Shown piece by piece: positions 9,888 through 20,007 of a stretch of DNA of 64,000 nucleotides. Below the pieces are notes generated by a model. The model saw only the letters and a program-made list of their open reading frames with translations. It had not been told where the DNA came from and did no database searches. How positions within the stretch are numbered: the stretch's first letter is position 1; each line of letters starts with the position of its first letter. The stretch covers positions 18,647,346 through 18,711,345 of the forward strand of contig CM020618.1 of the NCBI GenBank assembly GCA_009829735.1, in the 5' to 3' direction. This DNA is from Pyropia yezoensis (Eukaryota; Rhodophyta; Bangiophyceae; Bangiales; Bangiaceae). The position numbers and the translations under genes were made by a program.

Positions 9888-12053
9888 TCATTGCAACATG
9901 CACGAGGACGAGTCGAGTGCCGAAGATGCCCGTGGTGCCGTCGCCGCCGCCGCTGCGGGCTGCCGAACCGGGCCAGCTGCCCCCCCACGGCCAGCTGCGT
10001 GTGGCGGGCGCCCCCCTCCCCCAGCCGCGCGGTGTCGCGGCGGCTGTCCGGCCGGCCGACCCGCCGCGCCTCGGCCGCCACCGCCGCCACCGCCGCCGCC
10101 GCCACCGCCGCGGCGGGCACCGCCCGCAAGTCGCGCTGACGGCGACGCCGCGGCTGCTGCTGCCGCCGCCGCCCGCTCCTCGTCCTGCAGCCGCCGCGCC
10201 AGGCGAGCGTCGGCGTCCGAGGTGGCTGCCGCGGCGCGCAGCGCGACCTCTTCCGCTTGGAGGACGCGCGCGAGCGCCGCGTCGTCGTCGCCATCGTCGT
10301 CGGCGACCGCTGCCGACGCCGCAGCTGCCGCAGCGGCAGCGGCAAGGACGTCACCCTCTGCGGGTGGGCCGTCTGCTTGGGAAGCGGCAACGGCAGCTGC
10401 CAGCTCGGCGGCCTCCCCCGCCGCGTCGGCCGGAGGGCGGACACCCAGCTCGCCCCCACCTTCCCCAAACGCCACGAAGTCACCAGAAAAAAAGGCGCTG
10501 TCACCTGACACACTGTCCAGACGTTCCCACACAATTCCCCGTTGGTGGAGGTAGCCCACGTCGCTCACCAGTAGATACAGCTCCCCAGCGTGGCGAGTAA
10601 TGGTTGACAGGTGGTTGTTGCGGAAGAGCACCGCCAACTCCCCATCAGAGAGAGTGCCGTGGAGGGCGGCCAGGCCATAGGGAGTGAGTTGCGAGGGGGA
10701 GGATGACAGAAAGGCGCGCGCGAGCGCCTGCCGACTACGCCGCGGAGCGGCGGGGGCGGGGGGCATCGGAAGTTCAGCGATGGGAGGGGGTGCGGCAGCT
10801 GACGGAAGATCCGACACTGCCGTGTCGACTGTGGTGTCGGCGATGGGGGCAGATGCAGGAGCAGTGGGAACAGTAAGCATGGGGTCAGAGACAGCGTGTC
10901 CCGAGGTGGCGGTCGCAACGACTTCTCGAGAAGAGTCAGCAGCAGCCGTCTCGTCGGCGTCAACCGTCGCGCCTACCGCCGCCTCAATTACTGCCGCGGA
11001 CCCTTCCGTCAACATCATATCGTCCGCGGCCCCTCTGGTGACATCGGCGCCACAAGAGTCGACAGGGCCGTCCCGCTCGATCACCACAGTGTCGGCCACA
11101 GTGCCCACCGTCACGTCCCCAGGCGACTCGGCTGATGTCGTGGCAGGCGATGCCGGCGCCGTCGCCACCACCACCGTCTCATTCTCATGCTCCACGGGCC
11201 CGCCTACACCAGCAACAGCTGCCCCAGCCGCCGCTGCGACGCGACGCTCCTCCCCTCCACCAAGCGTCACGGTGTCGGATACAGCCGGCGCAGCGGTCAT
11301 CACGGCGCTGTCTTCCTCCACCCGCGCCCCCGTCACCACATCCGGTGCCACTTCCACCGCAACCCCCACAGGCTGCTCCTCCTCTGCCTCTTCCTCTGGC
11401 GCACATAGCAGCTCTACCAGCCCATTGTAAGAGAGGGGCCCGACGAGAGCAGCTACTTCGGCATCCCCCGGGTCCACTACCCACCCATGCAGCAGGCGCA
11501 CGCCAAAGAGGTCGAAAAGGCCCACCTCGGCAGAAAATTCCACCGCTCCGACCTCCCCGAAACGGATGTTGACGTCCACACCCGTTCGCAACGCCGGCAG
11601 CCGACCTGCGGCGTCAGCGACCGCGGCGGCCACGGCCGGGTCGGCCTCGGCACGCCCTGTCGTGGTTGCAACCAGCCAGTCTCGCAGGGCGGTGACGAGG
11701 TCCGCGCCCGCCGCAAACGACGCGCCCGACGGGAGGGACAGGTGGCCCCGCAGGGCCAAAACGTTGAACAGCGCAAGCAGAGGGCACGGGCCGTTGGCGT
11801 TTTGGAGGACCACCCGCGCAGAGACGCCGCGGAAGCGGACGGGCTTGACACGAAAGTGGTCGACGTCGCCCTCGGCACTCGTCGGCGCCCGCCGGCCGCC
11901 GCTGCCGCCACTGGCGCTGGCCGGCCGTGTGGCGGGCGGGCGGGGGGGAGGAGCCACCGTGGCCGCCGCCGCGTTGCCCCCGAGGAGGGCGTGGAAGGCG
12001 CCACCAATGGTGGACGTCGGGGCGCTCCGCCGCCCCGCATCAGCGCGGACCAT
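9888..12053 (-). CDS. MINDY-family deubiquitinase (DUF544)
   Basis: A cysteine peptidase of the MINDY (FAM63) family, which trims Lys48-linked ubiquitin chains. The ATG at 12053 gives 721 residues. The catalytic motif QNANGPCPLLA lies at 84-94 (predicted nucleophile Cys90, oxyanion Gln84). Matching family blocks follow at 158-217 (VDVNIRFGEVG, LFGVRLLHGWVVDP, LVELLCAPEEE). The second half of the fold is at about 438-527 (LTPYGLAALHGTLSDGEL, FRNNHLSTITRHAGELYLL, predicted catalytic His481). Between the halves lies about 220 residues of Val/Ala/Thr/Asp-rich low complexity, absent from typical members whose domain is continuous. The C-terminal part holds ubiquitin-binding-like helices: a UIM-like stretch near 548-560 and two MIU-like stretches (LARVLQAEE near 593, LARRLQDEE near 618). 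The tail is Gly/Ala/Pro-rich. The reading frame is intact. It is divergent from the gene at 12435. Confidence 0.9.
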   Translation of the reverse strand: MVRADAGRRSAPTSTIGGAFHALLGGNAAAATVAPPPRPPATRPASASGGSGGRRAPTSAEGDVDHFRVKPVRFRGVSARVVLQNANGPCPLLALFNVLALRGHLSLPSGASFAAGADLVTALRDWLVATTTGRAEADPAVAAAVADAAGRLPALRTGVDVNIRFGEVGAVEFSAEVGLFDLFGVRLLHGWVVDPGDAEVAALVGPLSYNGLVELLCAPEEEAEEEQPVGVAVEVAPDVVTGARVEEDSAVMTAAPAVSDTVTLGGGEERRVAAAAGAAVAGVGGPVEHENETVVVATAPASPATTSAESPGDVTVGTVADTVVIERDGPVDSCGADVTRGAADDMMLTEGSAAVIEAAVGATVDADETAAADSSREVVATATSGHAVSDPMLTVPTAPASAPIADTTVDTAVSDLPSAAAPPPIAELPMPPAPAAPRRSRQALARAFLSSSPSQLTPYGLAALHGTLSDGELAVLFRNNHLSTITRHAGELYLLVSDVGYLHQRGIVWERLDSVSGDSAFFSGDFVAFGEGGGELGVRPPADAAGEAAELAAAVAASQADGPPAEGDVLAAAAAAAAASAAVADDDGDDDAALARVLQAEEVALRAAAATSDADARLARRLQDEERAAAAAAAAASPSARLAGGARRGGGGGGGGGGGGRGAAGRPAGQPPRHRAAGGGGRPPHAAGRGGAAGPVRQPAAAAATAPRASSALDSSSCMLQ

Positions 12054-12434
12054 GGCGCCAGCGGTGGGGAGCGACCGGATGATGGACGAAGGGAGCTCGG
12101 TCGAGCAGACACACGACGAGTAGGAAGGGGGAGCAAGTCAGAGACACAGCGACAGCGGCCGCGGAAGGAGGGACAACCAACAACCGATGGTGGTTGCAGC
12201 GGAGGGGAGCGCGGGGGCGGCGGCCCCCTGCTGGCATTGAGACGTTCCAGTGACGTTCCGACGCCACAACCACCTTGGCCGCTCCCGCAGAGACCACGCA
12301 GCAGGGACCACGTCGCAGGTCCAGCACACACCAATCGTGGTGCGGACACCCGTTCACGAACGGACAGCGGGGACACAAATTCACACGTGGCACCTAGCAT
12401 GGACTGCCTCAGGGCAAGGTGCCACGTAAGTCTC
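12054..12434. promoter_or_regulatory. divergent intergenic region
   Basis: About 380 bp lie between the start of the MINDY gene (minus) and the ATG at 12435 (plus). The direct signal is only position. No TATA box or conserved element was recognised. Confidence 0.35.
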
Positions 12435-12944
12435 ATGGCGCAGTCCATTTGTAAGAACACGTCAGCCGTTGGCCCATTGGCCGGTCGGTATGGCCCGCTG
12501 TACCGAGAAAAAGGCTATCTTGCGTCTGCCGTCCACCCGTCCTTCTCCTCCAGCCCCCCCCCCACCCTCCCCCACCCGACGGTAAGAATGCCTCCCTTAT
12601 GTCTCGCCTCGCCAAGAACCAACCCCACCGCCCGTTGGTGTGGCGGCGCCCGCCGCTATCACACTCCCTCACCGGTAGCATCGCTCCGTTCCCCCACGTC
12701 CATGTCGGGCCCGTCTCACTGGGGCGCGGCGTGCCGCCCCGCGGCCACCGTGACCGTGTCGCCCAACGCGGACGGGCGGCGAAGCACCCCCACTGCCGGC
12801 TGTGGTGGGCACGACGCACCCGCTGGCGGACAGGGCCGCGGCACACAACGCAGCCAACCCCCCCCCCCCCCCCACAACACCCCCAACCCCTTGCCTCCCT
12901 CTGCTCAGCGACTGTCCCCCCCCTGGTGGGTGGGACGCTGGTGA
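12435..12944 (+). CDS. hypothetical protein, possibly spliced
   Basis: The ATG at 12435 starts a protein-like sequence (MAQSICKNTSAVGPLAGRYG, then LYREKGYLASAVHPSF). The unspliced frame gives 169 residues, ending Pro-rich at 12944. A good donor (acg|gtaaga) at about 12581 suggests an intron, in which case the later coding part lies in another frame downstream (one long plus frame runs 12802-13473 with little domain character). No known family is recognised. Confidence 0.3.
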   Translation: MAQSICKNTSAVGPLAGRYGPLYREKGYLASAVHPSFSSSPPPTLPHPTVRMPPLCLASPRTNPTARWCGGARRYHTPSPVASLRSPTSMSGPSHWGAACRPAATVTVSPNADGRRSTPTAGCGGHDAPAGGQGRGTQRSQPPPPPHNTPNPLPPSAQRLSPPWWVGRW

Positions 12945-13630
12945 CGGGTACCAACCGTCGTCATTCAACCTCTTTCGGCACCCGCTCGACCCAAGTGGGA
13001 CCGCTGTCGCTCCCTCATGCTGCTGCCCGCTGCTGCTCGCCTGCCCCTGGTCGGGGGGCCGGCAAGCAGAGGGGCATGCCACGCCAGCAGAGTGCGGGGA
13101 ACGGCGGAGGGGAGGTGCACGTGGGGGGCAGAGGGGGTTGGGCCTTGGCCAGGGCGTTGGCCAACGCCTCCCCATGGGGAGCAATGAACCGTCGCCCAGC
13201 GCTGCCGCCGGGTCCGGCCCCGCGCCTCCCGTTGCCTGGGGGAGGGCCAGAGCTACCAAGATCCAGCGGCGGCCTGTTGTCGCCGCTGCGGCCGCCGCGT
13301 CGGCCTTGGCGTGTTGGCCACGATCGCATCGCCGAGTGGGGCAAGCACCATGCCACTGCCATCCGGGAAGAACGCCTTTGTGGCTGCTGTCGTTACCCAG
13401 GGAACGGAATACCAAAGAGCGCGCGTGTATTACCTTGACCTTGCACCTATGTACGACATGCGCCCAACACTGACCGGGCTGCACGGCAGCCGTCGGCCCT
13501 CACTGTGCGGGACAGCCCCGCGCATCAAATCACTCGCCCCCACCCACGCGAGCGCATGACGGTCGCGCATGGCGACCAGTCGCCCGCCCACACCCCTCTC
13601 TCCCTCATAGAAAAACGCCCTTCAAGCCGC

Positions 13631-14026
13631 CTAAAAAGGACCAATGTACCGCAGCACGGTGCGCACGGTGCCCAGGGCACACTTGCACACCTGGTTGTCT
13701 GCTGACGGCGGGGAGGTGCACTCGTGGATGGCCTCTGCGCACTGGAGGTCACAGTTGCCCTGCCCTTGCGCGTCGCAGTAATGGACTGTCGAGGGTTCGG
13801 TGGATACCTTGCACCACGGGTCGGTAGAGTCCCCGTTAAACGCCACCACTTCGCGGGGGATAGTCATCGTCGAGCAGCGGCACCAGCCGACAAAGGACCC
13901 GATATCCGACGTGGACGCGCACGTCCGCACGTCAGAGGCCGTGACGGCGGCCGGGAGGGTGGCGGCAGCCACGATAGCGACGAAGGCGGCGGCGGCGACG
14001 AGGAAGCGGAGGGCAGAGCCGGCCAT
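13631..14026 (-). CDS. small secreted cysteine-rich protein
   Basis: The start is placed at the ATG at 14026, giving 131 residues; an upstream non-ATG extension is unlikely. Residues 1-31 form a classic signal peptide: MAGSALRFLV, then an Ala/Val/Ile core ending near AVTA-SD. The mature part has ten cysteines (including CRC, CDLQC and CKC spacings), an even number fitting five disulfides. It lacks a transmembrane segment. Function is unknown; such proteins can be cell-wall, defence or binding proteins, and none is specifically supported. The gene is isolated and intact. Confidence 0.6.
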   Translation of the reverse strand: MAGSALRFLVAAAAFVAIVAAATLPAAVTASDVRTCASTSDIGSFVGWCRCSTMTIPREVVAFNGDSTDPWCKVSTEPSTVHYCDAQGQGNCDLQCAEAIHECTSPPSADNQVCKCALGTVRTVLRYIGPF

Positions 14027-14068
14027 GACGATGAAGAGGAGGGTGACGAAGAACGGAACGAGGCACAC

Positions 14069-15099
14069 GGGGGGCGGCGACGGGGACCGGCAAGGGGTAT
14101 ATGGCGAGCTGGCAGTGGTCGGGCAGAAGCGTGGGAAGAGAAGGTGGTTGCAAGCAAGCGAGAGGGGGTGAGCGCGAAGGATGGAAAAAGAACGTGCGCT
14201 TTAGACGTGAGCAGGAGGCGCTGTTGGTGGTAATGGGCGGGGTTGGTGGGGAACAACCGCCAGCCGACGCCGCCTTTATGGGGCCGGTGGGGTCAGTCAG
14301 CCACGCAGCGCCGCGCCCACCGATCCCGTCAGGCGCACACACTCCCACCAATCCCGTCAGGCATACACACTCCCCGTCCGCACCGCGCCGAATGCAGCGC
14401 CGCTGCCACACAGCCACCAGCCATGGGCAGCAGGGCGGAGGTGAACCATGCAGGGCGCTGCTTGCAGAGCGGCCGCCGCGCCCGGGCGAGGTCCCTCCCC
14501 CTCCCTCCCCCCTCCCTCTCCCCTCCCCACCCTACCCCTCCTCCCACCCGCCCACCCCCCCACTACCTCCCCTCCCCTCTTCCCACCCCCCCTCACACCA
14601 CCCCCGCATCGATAATGCGGCGGGCAGCAGCGTTCCCCGGCGCGCGGCGGGGTGGATCAAGTCATGCGCGAGGAGGTCGACCAACTCAAGCGCAACGGGG
14701 GCGGCGGCCGCAACCGGCAGCGGCTGGCCAATGCCGCGCCACAGCGCTGCCCAGGCCGCGCCGCTGCGCTTCCGAGTCAGCGAAGGCAGTGGATCGGCGA
14801 CGGCTGAAGGGAGAGGCCGTCGCAGGCAGCTGCAGTGCATGGGCCTGGTCATCGACGTTGACAGTCCTATTCGGCACGCCTATTCACGTGAATACCGACG
14901 AAAGGACTTGTTTCGGAGACGGACTTATAGTTCCTTCACTTAGAAACATATTGCATAGCCACATTCATAGAACCAACAGGTTTGTGACACGCTCTCGCAC
15001 AACCCCCCCATGCTTTTCGAGGAATACACATATGCGCACCACCCGTGCCAGGCCAGCAACCCCTCGCTCCTGTACCACCACCCACCACGCCTCTGCTCC
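14069..15099. other. intergenic; weak minus-strand frame at 14852-14532
   Basis: Mostly C/T-rich low complexity (14490-14610) and unremarkable sequence. A minus-strand frame from the ATG at 14852 encodes about 80 plausible residues (for example PVALELVDLLAHDLIHPAAR) before a purine-rich tail. It could be a first exon or chance. AT-richer sequence at 14860-15000 precedes the 3' end of the PfkB gene. Confidence 0.25.
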
Positions 15100-16575
15100 T
15101 CAACATTCGGAAGCGGCTTCCCCCACCCCGGCAGTAACCATCCGCGCCGCCACGGCCGCCCGCCCAGGCTGGGGTGCCATGGCGCCGACGCCCTCGGTAA
15201 CCATGGCGGCGGCGGTGGTCGCAAAGCGCACCGCCGCATCCACGACGGCGGGGTTATCGAGCGCATCGCCGCCGCCGCCGCCGTCGCCGCCCGCGTTCCC
15301 ACCGCTGCCGCCACCCCGGTCCCCGCCGCCGCTGCCGCTCTTCCCCGCCGCCGCGACCGCCGCCGCGTCCGCGGCCAGGAGTTCAGCGAGGAAGGCTCCC
15401 ACAAATTCATCTCCCGCACCAGTCGTGTCCACCGCGGCCGCCGCGACGCCCGCCACCCGGCCTGTGACTGGCGGCGCCGGCCGGCCGCTGCCCGATGGGC
15501 CCAGTGCGTACGCCGCGCCCGCCGCCCCAGCCGTTACCAGTACCAGCCGCACGCCCGCCGACCGGGCGGCAGCGGCGGCGGCGGCGTCACCATCGCGCGG
15601 CTGAGCGGCACGTAGCGCGGCGAGTACCCGCTCCGGGGCGGCGACCGCGTCGGCGGCCGGGATGTCCAGCAGCCACTCCACCTCCTCTGCCGACAGCTTT
15701 ACCACATCCGCCGCCGCCGCCACGTACTCTGTCACCACCGTCCGCGGGGAAGGCCCACACCAGTCGGCCCAAAAGAGCGGCCGCCAATTGACGTCCACCA
15801 GTACCCGCCCGCCGGCGGCGTGCACCGCCGCCGCCGCGGCGCGGACGGCGGCGGCGGTCGTGGGCGTGGCTAGGCAGAGGGTGCCGGTGGCCAGCCACCC
15901 GACATTTTCCACGACAGTGGCGGCAAGAGGCGATGGCGGCGGTGGCGTAGCCGACAAACCCCCTTCAGCCACCTTCCCCTCAACTGCCGACACTTCCTCT
16001 GCAGCCTGCAGCTCCACCTGCTCGTCGGCGTAGCCGCCCACCCCTCGGGGGTTGAGGCCCGCAAAGACGCCCTCTCCTCCCGCCCCCCCCTCGAGCGGCC
16101 GCACGTAGACGCGGCGGGTGGTGGCGCCGCCCACCACCTGCACGCCCCCGACATCGACGCCCGCATCGGTCAGCGCGGCAATGAGCTTCTCCCCGTCGGG
16201 GTCGTCGCCGACGGCAGTAAGGAGGGACGCGGGGGCGCCCAGGGCGGCGGCGGCCGCCGCAACATTGGCGGGCGCCCCGCCGGGGCGGACGGTCCAGCCG
16301 GTGGGGGCGTCAAACGGGGTTGTCGGGGACGAAGAGAAGCAGTCGAGGAGGACTTCCCCGACAGCAAGGATGCGGCGCGGCAGAGGGGAAGCGGACGGGG
16401 GACCAGGAGGTGGTGTAGACGGGGAAGGCGACGGCCGGCCCGCCGTTGCAACCACCCCCCGCAGACGAGTCGTCGCGTAGCCAGATAAGGAGGAGGGGCG
16501 ACTCGGCCGGGGAACACGGCGGGGCCGCCGGGTAAGGGCGGTGGTGGGAGGCACAAAAAGAGCCGACGAAGGCAT
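15100..16575 (-). CDS. PfkB-family sugar kinase (fructokinase-like), probably plastid
   Basis: A ribokinase/PfkB-fold kinase that phosphorylates a sugar or related alcohol with ATP; fructose is the likeliest substrate by similarity to plastid and cyanobacterial fructokinase-like proteins. The ATG at 16575 gives 491 residues. Residues 1-66 are Arg/Ser/Pro-rich with no acidic residues, as in a transit peptide. The fold starts at about 67 (RRILAVGEVLLDCF). PfkB signature 1 is near 97-106 (RPGGAPANVA), a phosphate-loop-like AVGDDPDG at 121-128, DVNWRPLFW at 261-269, and signature 2 DTTGAGDEFVGAFLAELL at 383-400 with predicted catalytic base Asp389. A Gly/Ser/Asp-rich insertion at about 411-440 separates signature 2 from the final helices. 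Length is about 150 residues above a core kinase, explained by leader and insertion. The frame is intact. Confidence 0.88.
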   Translation of the reverse strand: MPSSALFVPPTTALTRRPRRVPRPSRPSSLSGYATTRLRGVVATAGRPSPSPSTPPPGPPSASPLPRRILAVGEVLLDCFSSSPTTPFDAPTGWTVRPGGAPANVAAAAAALGAPASLLTAVGDDPDGEKLIAALTDAGVDVGGVQVVGGATTRRVYVRPLEGGAGGEGVFAGLNPRGVGGYADEQVELQAAEEVSAVEGKVAEGGLSATPPPPSPLAATVVENVGWLATGTLCLATPTTAAAVRAAAAAVHAAGGRVLVDVNWRPLFWADWCGPSPRTVVTEYVAAAADVVKLSAEEVEWLLDIPAADAVAAPERVLAALRAAQPRDGDAAAAAAARSAGVRLVLVTAGAAGAAYALGPSGSGRPAPPVTGRVAGVAAAAVDTTGAGDEFVGAFLAELLAADAAAVAAAGKSGSGGGDRGGGSGGNAGGDGGGGGDALDNPAVVDAAVRFATTAAAMVTEGVGAMAPQPGRAAVAARMVTAGVGEAASEC

Positions 16576-18230
16576 GTCGATAGCCGGGCAGAAAACTTGA
16601 CTTGACGAAAAACGGGGGGGAGGCAGCCCTCCTTGAGCGGCGGCAGTGCTACTCGATGTCTCACGAGCTCGACAGCTTTCAAGGTCTCTTGGGTAAAAGA
16701 GCAGCTCGCGGATGGGATCACAGCAGGGCTGTTCAAGGGTATCTAGCCACGGGTACTCATTACGAGTGGATCAAATCCAGAGTATACACGATACACATGG
16801 CGGATATCGGTTCACAGGCCATATACACTCTTCGGTGGGAATAGGATACCTAAGAGTACTTGTAATGCACGTGCCCCAGATTCCCAAGGGTATCAAGAAA
16901 GTACACAATGATGTATCGATGTGCCCACTGACCACCTTAAAAACTAGTAGGTACGCCTCCATTGTACTGTTATGACCCAAAGGAGTACAGTGAACGTCGT
17001 TGTTTCTCATTGTGCAAGACTTGTGATTGGCTGTGGGCATCAGATTGCGCACTGCTCACCGGATATGGCTGACTCGATGCGTTCCACTGCGCAGCACTGC
17101 TTATCGCCTGTCAAAGTTTTCTTGATTTTTTGGGAAATTCCCGAGCAAAAACCTGCATAAAACCTGCATCGACCCCCCCTCAAGGCATCATTGACATCGC
17201 TTTTACCCCCGCTTCTTGCTTTCTGCCTATAACAGCTCGGGCGACTGGTAGTCGCCACCTCCCTAGGTATGACCGGAAACGCACGAGGCAGGAGAGCACT
17301 CTCGTGAAGCGCAAAGAAGCGACCGACCATCGCTACGCTTGAGAGCAATGTTTATACAAACGCGTTTAAAAACCGCGCAATCTCTCGAACTGGTTACGCA
17401 AAAACCTGCGCGACGACAGCTTTCGAGGGTCTGCACGGAAAAATCTCTCCGCTTTGCTCAACATCTACAACGTGAATTCTGACCAATTGAACGCTCCGTC
17501 CAGCAAACTGCAGCGCCACCGCTGTTGTCATTGGTTGACAGAACACCGACAGCGGCCGTCGTGTCGATCATCCTGGGGGAGATTCTTTGGCCTCAGCCCA
17601 TCGCCTCGATCAGAAAAGCAAAATTCTGCTCGAGCCGTTCATTTTCGTGCTTTAGCAGGGCAAGAATTTGCACAACGAAGCAGGAGATCTGGCCAAAATC
17701 GGGCTTGTATTCTGACAGGGGATAAGCAGTGCGGCGCTGTGGTTTTCTCAGGATAGGCCCGTCTGTTTTTGATGAAGTCCGTTGTCCTTAAGGGTATCAA
17801 TACACTCGGTTGGTCCGTGTTTAGTCATACATACGCCTAAACAGGAGCAAGGGTATATACCTTTTAGCAATACGCTCGTGTTTCGCTCACGCCTTAATAC
17901 ACTTGGCTCAGCCATGGTCAACTGTCAGCTCCATCTCTCACTTACATTAGACTCTTCGATACAATACACACGGCGAAAGCTGATACCCTGTCCTTGTACT
18001 TTTCGAACAAAATGCTTAGTATTATGTGTTAAGAAAAGCTCGCATTAGACACTCCCGTGTGTGTCTCGAATCGTGCTCGTGGCAATCCCAGGATCACCAT
18101 GGAGAGTTTCCAAAGAGCTTCTTCAAGCCTGTTCCAAATCGGTCGATCTCAGCTTCCAGGAAGCGTCCACAACACGCTGTGCAGTCGACTGCCCTTCTTC
18201 AAAATGACATGGTTTTGCTCGAGCGGCGGC
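16576..18230. other. AT-richer intergenic region with a short inverted repeat
   Basis: No gene is supported. Base composition falls well below the surrounding GC level. A 20-bp near-perfect inverted pair is present: gcactgcttatcgcctgtca (17095-17114) and tgacaggggataagcagtgc (17714-17733), which could bound a small nonautonomous element of about 640 bp. All frames are short. Confidence 0.5.
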
Positions 18231-18730
18231 GTGCTTAGAAGAGCGAGGGTGCTGTTTCTGGACATATCAGGTCCCATATCATGTAGTCAACGTCCAGCAG
18301 AGCCAGGGAGAGTACTTCGGGCAGGCCACTCTGAACTGAGTGAAATGCAGAATGAACCTTTCTACACAACAGATACCTTGTCCTACATGCTTGCTGTTTG
18401 AACATTGTAACAAAAGCACATAAAGTGACTAAAGGCCACAAGAGGAACGCCTCCCGCTCTCCGGCCCCCTCGCCCTCTACCCCCACGCTCCACCCCCCCC
18501 CCTCCGCGATTTTTTCCCGGCGCAAGGAACCTCGCCGCCCCCTGCCCTCCGCCCCCCTCCCCCACCGCCTTCCCCGCCGCCTCCCCGGCATCTCAAACCG
18601 CCGGCCCCGCGTCCGCAACCAGTAAGCGGCCGCTCCAGGGACTCCCAGACGCCCGCGCGTCCACCCCAGCCTCATGGGCCCATAGCCTTCGCCGTCAAGG
18701 CTGGCGGCCCGCCCGCCGCCAGCGCGCCCG

Positions 18731-19332
18731 TTAGACGCTGTGCGACGGGCTGCCCTCGGCGCCGCCGCCGTCGCGGCGGCTGTTATCCCGACCCCCCTCC
18801 CCGCCGGCGGAGCCCCCCCCACTGCTGTCCCCACTCCCACCCGGGCTCCCGTCATTCGCCACCCCACTGCAGTTGTCGGTGTTGTCGTCGTCGTCTCTAG
18901 GAGTGTCGCCGTCCCCACCTTCCCCGCCGTCACTGCGGGCGCTGACGAGCGCCGCAGCCATAGCCTGCGGGCCGCCCCGGCCGCTCCGCCCAGCGCGGCC
19001 ACGGCGGCTGTTGGGCCGACGGATGGCGGCAGTCGTGAGGCGGCGGCGGCGGGCGCCGGGCGCCCTCACGCCGCCGCGCCGACTGGGAGGGTGGGCCCCT
19101 TGGGCGCCAGGCCGTCAGCACTCACCTCTTGGACGCGCTCGTGCGCGTGGTTGCAGTGCCACCTCAGGCTGCTGCGATGGCCAAACAGCTTGGGACACCA
19201 GTAGCAGCACAAGTCCTTGATGCCCCGGTGGACGGTCCGCTCGTGCTCGCGGAGATTGGCGGCGGGGTTGAATGCCTGGTGGCAGCCGTCGAACGTGCGC
19301 TTGTGCTCTCGGGGGTTGATGTGGCTGAACAA
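18731..19332 (-). CDS. C2H2 zinc-finger protein (5' part unresolved)
   Basis: A probable nucleic-acid-binding regulator. An exon from about 19332 (after an acceptor cacgtccag) to 19126 encodes a finger-like block (GCHQAF ... REHERTVH, one Cys short of consensus as read here) and a canonical finger CYWC-x12-H-x4-H (CYWCPKLFG, LRWHCNHAH). A donor gtgagt follows at 19125. Acceptor cccgcag at 18965 restores phase to an exon (18964-18731) encoding a Gly/Asp/Ser-rich acidic tail (PRDDDDNTDN) that ends at a stop at 18731. The intron would be 161 nt. Upstream sequence matches the dispersed repeat seen at 775-1075, so the true first exon is uncertain; no in-frame ATG is seen near the repeat. Confidence 0.5.
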
Positions 19333-19424
19333 CTGGACGTGGGTGCGGGGGGGGGAGGGGCAGCACCAGCCGGAGGGAAGCGTCCGATCGCGGACGTGGG
19401 AGGAGGTATGGCACATGTGGCAAA

Positions 19425-19725
19425 ACCACTCGCACACACAGCACCCAAGTTGGGGCGGCGCACAAGGGCTGCCCTCCGTGTCGGGGGACTCGGAAAAAGT
19501 AAAAGTCGCACACACGCTATCCCTGTTGTTGGGCAATACCCCCACTACGTAACAAATTGATGGTGTGTGGGCCAACAGTTTCTTGGTCGGGACGGGGAAG
19601 CGAGGCCAGGCCCCGCTGTCCCTCCCCTCGTCCCTCCAGGGTTCTATCAGAATCGCTCCACTCAGAATCTCCCGCCCCAGCACCTGCCCACCGGGCCACA
19701 CGAAAATTCAAGACGATCAATGGCA
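19425..19725 (-). repeat. dispersed repeat copy 2
   Basis: Reverse-strand copy of the sequence at 775-1075. It is immediately upstream of the zinc-finger exons. The two copies are about 18.5 kb apart in opposite orientation. Confidence 0.7.
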
Positions 19726-20007
19726 GCCCCCGCCCGGTCTCAGGGGGGGCTCATAGCGAAGCTCTCTGGAAGTCCAGGGAAAGAACGACTGAGAGACTAT
19801 GGGGAATGGCATAACATTCGCGCCCTCCCGCGAAGGTAGCTGCCGCGCCGCCACCTCCGCCGCCGCCGCCGCCACACCATCACCGCCGCCACGACTGTCG
19901 CCGCGGCCGCAACCTCCGTACCCCCGGCCGCAGCCGCCGCCCTCCCGGCCGGATTTAGTATTAAGCAAAGTATCCCTGACTTAGGGAAATGCAAAGGGAG
20001 AAACGGG

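Noticed and set aside
10684..12123. Plus-strand ORFs opposite the MINDY gene
   Set aside because: Shadow frames of a well-supported minus-strand enzyme with intact catalytic motifs.
15010..15615. Plus-strand ORFs opposite the PfkB kinase
   Set aside because: Shadow frames; the kinase signatures lie on the minus strand.
17220..17345. Possible tRNA or small RNA gene
   Set aside because: No cloverleaf-compatible arms or ggttcga-type T-arm were found.
19008..19125. 118-nt intron with acceptor ccaacag in the zinc-finger gene
   Set aside because: It would enter a frame that stops at 18930 without the acidic tail; the acceptor at 18965 keeps phase and gives a better C terminus.
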